From JAWUWD01 sp034112085 (GTDB lineage Bacteria > Bacteroidota > Bacteroidia > Cytophagales > Cyclobacteriaceae), in NCBI GenBank assembly GCA_034112085.1, contig JAWUWD010000106.1, forward strand, positions 1 to 20,570: a stretch of DNA of 20,570 nt, in the 5' to 3' direction. A program made the translations under genes and the position numbers. The notes under the pieces were generated by a model, which saw nothing but the letters and a program-made list of their open reading frames with translations, had not been told where the DNA came from and searched no databases. Within the stretch, counting starts at the first letter, position 1. The number at the start of each line of letters is the position of its first letter. Below, piece by piece: positions 14,515 through 20,570 of the stretch.

Positions 14515-17034
14515 ATGCAACAACTGCAAATTCACACTTCCAACTCCACTGAATCCAACACCCTTTTTGCGGATGTCATATTGCCTGTACCTATTCCAAA
14601 GGCATTCACTTATAAGATCCCTGAAGAACTCAATGATGCGCTTCAGATAGGCTATCGAGTCATCGTGCCTTTTGGGAAACACAAGGTCATCACGGGTATT
14701 ATCAAAACAATTCATCGCGAAGCTCCAGAGCAATATGAGGCTAGGGATATTCTGGATATTCTGGATACAGAACCGATCGTAAATCCACTGCAAATAGAGC
14801 TAATGCAATGGATAGCAGACTACTACATGTGCACCATTGGAGAGGTGATGAACAATATGATCCCGACAGGGCTCAAACTGAGTAGCGAATCACGGGTACA
14901 GCTCAATCCTAATTTCAACAATACAGATAGTGAATTCGAGCTGTCAACACAGGAAACTACCATACTTAACAATCTTCAAAATGACAATACCCTGTCATAC
15001 AAAGAGATTGGGCAATTGCTCAATCTGAAGAATATCTACCGACTGATCAAGTCATTGGTTTCGAAAGAAGCCATTATCATATTCGAAGAAATCAAAGAAA
15101 AATACAAACCTAAAATTGAATCTAGGGTAAGGCTGATTGAAAAATATCTGAATGAAGCAGCGATTCAAGAACTCTTTTCAGCACTTGAAAAAAAGGCAAA
15201 ACAAACCGACATACTATTAAAGTATCTGCAAGAAGTAGATGCTATAAAAAATAACTCTGCAAATGATCTAGGGCTTACTAAGAAAGTTTTTAAAGAAGAG
15301 GGGCTATCCATATCAAGTTTACAGACGCTGATTAAGAATCAGGTATTTGAAAGCTTCGAACACATCGTTTCCAGGTTTGAAAATATTCCAATCGAAAGTC
15401 AACCTGTTCAAGAACTGACAGACTTACAAGCCATAGCCAAACAGGAAATCATGGCTGGGTTTGACCAAAACAAACCAGTCCTACTTCACGGAATCACCGG
15501 CAGTGGTAAAACAGCTATCTATTCTGACCTGATCCGCGAGGTGCTGGATAGTGGACATCAAGTCCTTTATCTCGTGCCTGAGATCGCTTTGACTACGCAA
15601 ATAGTAGCTCGTCTCCGAAAAGTATTTGGCAACGAAATGGGTGTATATCATTCCAAGTTCTCCGACAATGAGCGCATCGAAGTTTGGAATGGCATATTAA
15701 GTGGGAAGTTCTCATTTGTGGTGGGAGTGAGATCCGCGGTCTTCCTGCCCTTTGACAATCTTGGGCTGATTGTGATTGATGAAGAGCATGAAACATCCTA
15801 CAAGCAGCATGATCCCGCACCACGCTACAACGCCAGAGATGTCGCCATCTATCTAGCGACTAAGAATCACGCAAAAGTACTGCTTGGCTCAGCCACTCCT
15901 TCAGTAGAAACCTACCATCATGCGATCAATGGGAAATACCATTTAGTTACCCTTGATAAAAGATTTGGAGGTGCCTCATTACCAGAGACGGTGGTCGTTG
16001 ACCTGATCAGAGCGCGTAAACGAAAGAAACTCAAGAATGACTTTACAGAGGAGTTATTAGATACGATCATCAACAAAATCAATATAAAGGAACAGTCGAT
16101 TATTTTTCAAAACAGAAGAGGTTATGCACCATTGCTCAACTGTGAGCAATGTGGGTGGATTCCTCAGTGTGAAAACTGTTCGGTGAGTCTTACTTATCAC
16201 CTCTATAAAAATGAACTGCGTTGTCACTATTGTGGCTTCAACTCACCTGTTCCTTCTAAATGTAATGCCTGTGAATCGACAGAGTTAAAGAATATCGGAT
16301 TTGGTACGGAGAAGATCGAAGAAGATCTTACACTGTTCATTCCAGAAGCACGCATTCAGCGCATGGACTTGGATACTACCAGAAATAAATACGGCTATCA
16401 ACGCATCATTGACAACTTCGAAAGTGGTAGTATAGACATATTGGTGGGTACACAAATGGTCACTAAAGGGTTAGATTTCGATAATGTTAGTCTTGTTGGC
16501 GTATTGGACATTGATCGCATGCTCTACTACCCAGATTTCAGAGCCTTTGAAAGAACCTTCCAGATGATCACTCAAGTAAGTGGGCGAGCAGGCCGTAAGG
16601 ACAAAAAGGGAACAGTAGTGATCCAAACTGCTCAACCAGAGCAGCCGGTGCTACAATACATCATCAACAACGATTATCTTGGTTTTTATCAAAAAGAGAT
16701 CGAAGAAAGGGAGCGCTTCAAATACCCGCCATTTCATCGACTGATCACGATTACCATCAAGAACAAAGATAAAGACATCTGTAATATCACAGCGGTCAAG
16801 CTTGCCAACTTATTGGTAGAACAATTTGGGCAAGAACGTATCTTGGGACCTCAAGAACCCGGCATCAATAGAGTTCGCAATCAATACCTGATGCGTATTA
16901 TGATCAAAATAGAGCGCAAGGATATTGCGCTGCAGAAATTCAAAGCAGTCATCAAACATCAGGCTGAAACCATCCGATTGGATAAAGTCATGAAATCGTC
17001 TCGTATTATTTTTGATGTTGATCCATATTATTAG
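14515..17034 (+). CDS. priA: primosomal protein N', replication restart helicase
   Basis: This DEAH-type 3'-to-5' helicase reloads the replisome at stalled forks. The 839 residues are longer than E. coli PriA (about 730). A ~20-residue extension precedes the N-terminal DNA-binding domain, which starts at FADVILPVPIPKAFTY. A winged-helix-like region with many lysines fills about 140-300. Walker A is GITGSGKT (326-333) and Walker B DEEH (422-425). The primosome zinc-binding insert has eight cysteines at 543, 546, 552, 555, 570, 573, 583 and 586. Helicase motifs continue with ILVGTQMVTKGLDFDNV and QVSGRAGRKDKKGTVVIQT. The C-terminal domain ends in RIIFDVDPYY, the typical PriA terminus. A candidate promoter lies just upstream. 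The identification is secure. Confidence 0.96.
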   Translation: MQQLQIHTSNSTESNTLFADVILPVPIPKAFTYKIPEELNDALQIGYRVIVPFGKHKVITGIIKTIHREAPEQYEARDILDILDTEPIVNPLQIELMQWIADYYMCTIGEVMNNMIPTGLKLSSESRVQLNPNFNNTDSEFELSTQETTILNNLQNDNTLSYKEIGQLLNLKNIYRLIKSLVSKEAIIIFEEIKEKYKPKIESRVRLIEKYLNEAAIQELFSALEKKAKQTDILLKYLQEVDAIKNNSANDLGLTKKVFKEEGLSISSLQTLIKNQVFESFEHIVSRFENIPIESQPVQELTDLQAIAKQEIMAGFDQNKPVLLHGITGSGKTAIYSDLIREVLDSGHQVLYLVPEIALTTQIVARLRKVFGNEMGVYHSKFSDNERIEVWNGILSGKFSFVVGVRSAVFLPFDNLGLIVIDEEHETSYKQHDPAPRYNARDVAIYLATKNHAKVLLGSATPSVETYHHAINGKYHLVTLDKRFGGASLPETVVVDLIRARKRKKLKNDFTEELLDTIINKINIKEQSIIFQNRRGYAPLLNCEQCGWIPQCENCSVSLTYHLYKNELRCHYCGFNSPVPSKCNACESTELKNIGFGTEKIEEDLTLFIPEARIQRMDLDTTRNKYGYQRIIDNFESGSIDILVGTQMVTKGLDFDNVSLVGVLDIDRMLYYPDFRAFERTFQMITQVSGRAGRKDKKGTVVIQTAQPEQPVLQYIINNDYLGFYQKEIEERERFKYPPFHRLITITIKNKDKDICNITAVKLANLLVEQFGQERILGPQEPGINRVRNQYLMRIMIKIERKDIALQKFKAVIKHQAETIRLDKVMKSSRIIFDVDPYY

Positions 17035-17075
17035 GGTCATTTTTCTGTAGTTTGGATTGCCTTTAACAAAACACC

Positions 17076-17513
17076 ATGACAAGAGAAATACATCCCCACT
17101 TTCAGTATTTTCTTGATTTCAAAGAACAACCTTTAATCGATCTATATACAGATCTTAGAGATTACATATTATCTCTTTATCCGGATAGTGTTGAGTTATT
17201 ATACCACACGCATGCTTTGACTTCAGTTTATTGTCTCTCTGAAAAACTATCAGACGGATTCTGTATGCTGCCCATTTACAGTAATCATGTCAATCTTGGC
17301 TTTCATAAAGGAACATTGCTCGATGATCCCCACAATCTACTACAGGGCACAGGGAAATTGATTAGGCATATCCCAGTTAAGAAATCAGCAGACTACAGAA
17401 ACGATAAAGTAATAGCCCTAGTCAGGTCTGCGATCAATATGGCCATCGATGATCAGGTGATGAAAGGTGAAAAAAAAGGAATTACGATTTCTAAGATTAA
17501 GGAACCAAAATGA
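17076..17513 (+). CDS. DUF1801 domain protein
   Basis: This small soluble protein of 145 residues matches the DUF1801 (YdhG-like) pattern from memory: an N-terminal helix pair containing LYTDLRDYILSLYPDSVE, a central strand region with FCMLPIYSNHVNLGFHKG, then LIRHIPVKKSADYRNDKV and a C-terminal helix. The biochemical function of the family is not established. There is no signal peptide or membrane segment. It starts 42 bases after priA stops, on the same strand, so read-through transcription is possible, but no functional link is known. Confidence 0.7.
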   Translation: MTREIHPHFQYFLDFKEQPLIDLYTDLRDYILSLYPDSVELLYHTHALTSVYCLSEKLSDGFCMLPIYSNHVNLGFHKGTLLDDPHNLLQGTGKLIRHIPVKKSADYRNDKVIALVRSAINMAIDDQVMKGEKKGITISKIKEPK

Positions 17514-17716
17514 AATACATAAATTCATTCATTTGCAGGGTCAATTGTTAGTGATCTCCATCTTTGGCCTTTCTATATCCAGCCCAATGAACCGTAGATC
17601 AGTCAAGTGATCTGAAAAATTTTCATCCGAATAAATTATGTTCTAATTTGGGTCTATAATAGTTTATAAACACAAATCCATGCATCAAATTATTAACGAG
17701 AAGTTGCCAAAAGAAC

Positions 17717-18233
17717 ATGAGTAAACAAAAACTGATTAAAAGATTGAAGAGTTATTATCCACTGGAAAAATTTCACGCTTTTGTGACCTTCCCAGTGGGT
17801 TTAGTTTATCTAATTCTTAAAAATTCATTTACAGATATACTTTTTCTTTCCTACGGGATTTTTATCTGCATAATAATATTGATTCAAGGTCAACACTATT
17901 GGAAACTAAAACTATATGGGTTAACAAATAAGCCCTTCAATCAAGAAAAAAACTTAATCATTTTTAAGAATTCCAAAAAATCAAATTTGGTCTTAATTGG
18001 TCTTATTCCAATAATATTTGGAATTCAGTTATATCAAAATGACTGGTAGATTATATCTGAAAATTTAATATTTTTGGGGGTTTTGGCCAATACTTTCGCA
18101 GTTCTTGAACATATAAACTATTACAATCGTCAGTTAATGATTGACAATTCGTCAGATTTAAGAATACTTGAAGCGGAATAAAAGACTAAAAATTGCAAGT
18201 TTAGCCAAAGATCTACAAGAGAATAGACTATAA
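17717..18233 (+). pseudogene. broken small multi-span membrane protein gene
   Basis: The ATG at 17717 opens a 110-residue frame with three hydrophobic segments (about 18-35, 40-58, 90-107) stopped by TAG at 18047-18049. Past the TAG, the same frame continues for 43 protein-like codons, including LIFLGVLANTFAVLEHINYY and NRQLMIDN, up to a TAA at 18179-18181. Slipping one base at 18179 continues it as KRLKIASLAKDLQENRL, ending at TAA 18231-18233. The unbroken product would have about 171 residues and four membrane segments. It resembles, from memory, an uncharacterised Bacteroidota membrane protein whose intact copies carry EHINYY and ASLAKDL segments. Two independent lesions argue for a pseudogene rather than recoding, though sequencing error at one site cannot be excluded. 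The 203 bases upstream show nothing clear. Confidence 0.7.
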
Positions 18234-18543
18234 AGAATGCCTCTATAAATGTATATTATGGAACGTCTTTCTTGAAACTTATTTGAGAATTCGACTAACC
18301 TTATGTACTTGGAGTTTCATGGCTGTTTAAGAAGGTGCCTTTTAGTGGTTGGCCTGCGCGCAGGTTCCGACTGGTGATCACCCAGAAAGGTTGACGATAA
18401 GTTCTATACAACTTGGTTCGAAATATAGAAATACTACTTTCATCACCATTAAGTTCTTGATAGGCGTTGCTATCTATGTAGGTGTTAGTGTGAAAAATTA
18501 AGCAAGAAAAAGAGTAAAAAAAACAATATTTGAAATCACCAAA
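18234..18543. other. non-coding stretch with GC-rich palindromes
   Basis: These 310 bases carry no convincing gene. Two perfect palindromes sit close together: CCTGCGCGCAGG at 18353-18364 and GGTGATCACC at 18373-18382, in a locally GC-rich patch unlike its surroundings. A startless open frame that reads KFLIGVAIYVGVSVKN ends in a TAA at 18499-18501 or nearby. Bases 18502-18543 appear to encode the lost N-terminus of the following transporter. The patch could be a remnant of a mobile or repetitive element, which sequence alone does not prove. Confidence 0.35.
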
Positions 18544-19308
18544 ATGGACTGTCCTTCGGAGGAAAATCTAATCCGAATGAAATTAGACGGAATTTCAAGT
18601 ATTGCGCTTTTGGACTTTGATATTCCGAACCGAAAATTGACTATTTTTCACAACGGAGAAATTGACCCAATCGAGAAATCAGTTATCGAACTCAAGCTAG
18701 GCGGAAAGAAAATATCAACCGAAGAAACTGACCAAACAGATTTTAAAGAAAACACAAACCAAAAGAAGCTGCTTTGGTCTGTACTTGTGATCAATTTTGC
18801 CTTTTTCATTATTGAAATGGCTACAGGACTGATTTCAAAATCTATGGGGCTAGTTGCTGATAGTTTGGACATGCTTGCAGACAGCTTTGTTTATGGGATA
18901 AGTTTGTTTGCGGTAGGTGGAACACTGATCAAGAAAAAGCGAATTGCAAAACTTGCTGGATATTTGCAAATCACACTTGCTATTATTGGGTTTGTAGAAG
19001 TTCTAAGGAGATTTTTAGTAGAAGAAAAACTTCCTGACTTTTCGACTATGATTATCGTTTCGATTTTAGCACTTATCGCTAACGGAACTTGTCTTTACAT
19101 TTTACAAAAGTCAAAAAGCAAAGAAGAGGCACATATGAAAGTGAGTATGATTTTCACCTCAAATGACGTGATCATCAATTTAGGAGTAATCATCGCTGGG
19201 GTTTTGGTAAATTGGCTGAGCTCTAGTAAACCTGATTTGATTATAGGAACAATCGTTTTCATCTTGGTAGTTCAGAGGGCATTTCGGATACTGAAATTGA
19301 GCAAATGA
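18544..19308 (+). CDS. CDF-type cation transporter with degenerate metal domain
   Basis: The first ATG gives 254 residues. Residues 1-50 match an HMA-like metal-binding domain (KMDCPSEENLIRMKL as encoded around the start) with only one cysteine instead of CxxC. About 78-250 hold the cation diffusion facilitator core with roughly six helices. Helix 2 has GLVADSLDMLADS, giving the Asp109-x3-Asp113 pair; helix 5 has FTSNDVIINLGVIIAG with Asp208, but Phe204 occupies the position of the usual histidine. Likely role: efflux of a divalent metal across the inner membrane. The frame is open upstream to 18502 and encodes VKKTIFEIT before the ATG, which looks like the missing first strand of HMA, yet no ATG, GTG or TTG exists there. 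The gene may thus start late or be decaying. Its neighbour is a pseudogene. Confidence 0.75.
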   Translation: MDCPSEENLIRMKLDGISSIALLDFDIPNRKLTIFHNGEIDPIEKSVIELKLGGKKISTEETDQTDFKENTNQKKLLWSVLVINFAFFIIEMATGLISKSMGLVADSLDMLADSFVYGISLFAVGGTLIKKKRIAKLAGYLQITLAIIGFVEVLRRFLVEEKLPDFSTMIIVSILALIANGTCLYILQKSKSKEEAHMKVSMIFTSNDVIINLGVIIAGVLVNWLSSSKPDLIIGTIVFILVVQRAFRILKLSK

Positions 19309-19316
19309 GCGGGAAA

Positions 19317-19333
19317 GTTCTGATCTCCAGAAC
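19317..19333 (+). terminator. possible terminator hairpin after the CDF gene
   Basis: GTTCTG (19317-19322) pairs perfectly with CAGAAC (19328-19333) around a 5-base loop, nine bases after the stop codon. The stem is short and has no T-run. Further on, TCTTGAAA occurs twice 20 bases apart (19408-19415, 19428-19435) just before the next gene, with no assigned role. Confidence 0.3.
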
Positions 19334-19442
19334 GGGTGTAAATTATAGCTCGTACTTGCTAATCCGTAATTTTCATGCTTATTTATGAAGCAGAAGTTCT
19401 TATCGCTTCTTGAAACGAAGAACAACCTCTTGAAATAGATAA

Positions 19443-19793
19443 ATGAAAGAAATCACACTCTACCTAATGGCCATCCTCTACATACTAGCCGGTATAAATC
19501 ACTTCGTAATGCCCAAGTTTTACCTCAGAATCATGCCTCCATATATTCCATGGCACAATGCCATGAATTATATAAGTGGAGCTGCTGAAGTCCTATTGGG
19601 AATATTTCTTTTTATCCCTATCTATTCTCACTTTGCTGCATGGGGGATCATAATGCTACTTATCGCCATCTTCCCTGCCAACGTATATCATAGCACCAAT
19701 TCAAAAGCAGGGAAAGGAATTCCAAAATGGATACTTTACCTAAGACTTCCTTTTCAAGGACTGTTGATATTGTGGGCTTGGTGGTATACCTAA
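19443..19793 (+). CDS. DoxX-like small membrane protein
   Basis: The 116-residue integral membrane protein has four hydrophobic helices: about 4-22, 40-58, 62-82 and 95-114. The pattern of an N-terminal helix with AGINHFVMPKFYLRIMPPYIPW, then NYISGAAEVLLGIFLF, AAWGIIMLLIAIFPANVYH and a final WILYLRLPFQGLLILWAWW fits the DoxX/MauE-like family common in Bacteroidota. Members are poorly characterised; roles in quinone-linked or thiol redox reactions have been proposed for some relatives, and I assign none here. The ATG follows a short A-rich stretch with no clear Shine-Dalgarno. It converges with the ABC permease, with only 5 bases between the two stop codons. Confidence 0.8.
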   Translation: MKEITLYLMAILYILAGINHFVMPKFYLRIMPPYIPWHNAMNYISGAAEVLLGIFLFIPIYSHFAAWGIIMLLIAIFPANVYHSTNSKAGKGIPKWILYLRLPFQGLLILWAWWYT

Positions 19794-19798
19794 ACTGA

Positions 19799-20570
19799 CT
19801 ACTCGTCTTTCAATGTTTCAGCAGGATTGAGTGTAGATGCCTTAACGACACGGTAGCTCACTGATACCAGCGCAATCAATAGTGCAGCTCCTCCTGCCAT
19901 CAAGAACTGTCCTACTCCTAGTCCAAACTTAAAGGCGAAAGAATTGAGCCATCCGTTCATGAAATACCATGACACAGGCACGGCTATTAGAAAAGAAATC
20001 CCGACTTGGACCACAAATGTTTTTGACAATAACACGAAGAGTTGTGGTATTGACGCTCCAAGGACTTTGCGCACACCGATCTCTTTGGTACGCTTCTGTA
20101 CAATAAATGAAGCTAGTCCAAACAACCCCATACATGCTATCAAAATGGTGATCCCTGCGCCAATCATAAAAACATCACCCGCTCTTTGATCATTTTTATA
20201 AAATATTGCCCACTGCTGATCTAAAAAATGGTGTTCAATTGGAGAATTTTCATCAAATGCATTGTGTACCAGAGTTGCATGGGCAAGCGCTTCTTGGGTA
20301 TATTCTGGATCAAATTTTAAGGAAAAATAATCTATCGATTGAATGTTATTCGACCTGTACCCCATGACCAACGGACCAATTTCACTATGCAATGATTGAA
20401 AGTTAAAATTCTTAACCACTCCTGAGACTTGATATCTCCCTCCTCTAAACTCAATATATCTACCAATAGGATCATCCAGGTTTAATGCTTTGACCATTGC
20501 TTCATTTAGCATTACATGTAGAGAATCAATTGACGTATTTCCAGTGAAATTTTCTCCTGACGATAACTCA
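19799..20570 (-). CDS. MacB/FtsX-type ABC permease, C-terminal part
   Basis: The frame is open to the right edge, so about 256 C-terminal residues are visible and the N-terminus is missing. The internal ATG at 20512 is not the start: coding continues upstream as ELSSGENFTGNTSIDSLHV. The visible part begins in the periplasmic MacB-like core domain (VLNEAM-type segment, DPIGRYIEFRGGRYQVSGVVKNFNFQSLH). It then has the FtsX-like domain with three helices: GAGITILIACMGLFGLASFIV, QVGISFLIAVPVSWYFM and FLMAGGAALLIALVSVSYRV. Between the first two are KRTKEIGVRKVLGAS, the conserved cytoplasmic coupling segment of these permeases, and the protein ends NPAETLKDE. Such proteins usually act in mechanotransmission or lipoprotein/peptide export; the partner ATPase is not in the window. 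Confidence 0.92.
   Translation of the reverse strand, partial: ELSSGENFTGNTSIDSLHVMLNEAMVKALNLDDPIGRYIEFRGGRYQVSGVVKNFNFQSLHSEIGPLVMGYRSNNIQSIDYFSLKFDPEYTQEALAHATLVHNAFDENSPIEHHFLDQQWAIFYKNDQRAGDVFMIGAGITILIACMGLFGLASFIVQKRTKEIGVRKVLGASIPQLFVLLSKTFVVQVGISFLIAVPVSWYFMNGWLNSFAFKFGLGVGQFLMAGGAALLIALVSVSYRVVKASTLNPAETLKDE

Noticed and set aside
14488..14793. Minus-strand open frame over the start of priA
   Set aside because: It is a shadow of priA coding sequence.
18047..18049. TAG read through as a recoding event
   Set aside because: A second, independent frame slip occurs downstream and no recoding signal is visible; decay is simpler.
18351..18501. Startless frame ending KFLIGVAIYVGVSVKN
   Set aside because: It has no start codon and its upstream half is not protein-like; kept only as a remark on the non-coding stretch.
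1..20570. CRISPR array, tRNA, rRNA, integrase or intact transposase
   Set aside because: No regularly spaced identical repeats, cloverleaf-like or ribosomal sequence, or recombinase motifs were found on reading both strands.

Overview
The window looks like chromosomal DNA from a marine or soil Bacteroidota, most likely a Cytophagales/Flammeovirgaceae-type organism. This is inferred from gene content: a LytTR regulator with a LytS/YehU-type kinase, a fused ABC permease/M1 aminopeptidase, a MacB-like permease ending in NPAETLKDE, DUF2867 and DUF1801 proteins, weak Shine-Dalgarno signals, and promoter-like TTG-N19-TA(nn)TTTG motifs. Base composition is moderately AT-rich. I found no rRNA, tRNA, CRISPR array, integrase or intact insertion sequence.

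Layout. 2-256 (+): tail of a DUF2867-like gene cut by the window edge. 368-1981 (-): glpD. 2042-3763 (-): a secreted protein built from four copies of one module. 4078-5870 (-): a kinase/LytTR regulator pair. 6086-10613 (+): an ABC ATPase followed by a 1204-residue ABC permease fused to an M1-peptidase-like domain, transcribed divergently from the kinase pair. 10622-10649: a strong terminator hairpin, followed by a degenerate heptamer array that runs into the 3' end of glpK (10837-12321, -). 12388-13230 (+): a monoglyceride-lipase-like hydrolase divergent from glpK. 13251-14348 (-): phosphofructokinase. 14515-17034 (+): priA. 17076-17513 (+): a DUF1801 protein. 17717-18233 (+): a broken membrane-protein gene. 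18544-19308 (+): a CDF-type cation transporter that seems to have lost its normal start. 19443-19793 (+): a DoxX-like protein. 19799-20570 (-): the C-terminal part of an ABC permease cut by the window edge.

How the genes may work together. Two themes stand out. First, glycerol metabolism: the hydrolase could release glycerol from monoglycerides, GlpK would phosphorylate it, GlpD would oxidise glycerol-3-phosphate to DHAP, and PFK controls the adjoining part of glycolysis. glpK and the hydrolase share a short divergent promoter region, but glpD lies about 9 kb away and no glycerol facilitator gene is present. Second, the kinase/LytTR pair sits head to head with the ABC/M1 operon, so signal-controlled expression of that transporter is a reasonable hypothesis.

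The 17.5-19.4 kb stretch looks like a decaying accessory patch: a gene with two inactivating lesions, a transporter without its expected initiation codon, and GC-rich palindromes in non-coding DNA. The least expected features overall are two 7-bp-period repeat arrays that overlap gene 3' ends, a 9-bp inverted repeat whose distal arm contains the start codon of the ABC ATPase, and the four-module secreted protein, whose module I cannot place in a named family. I did not find a clearly new multi-gene system.
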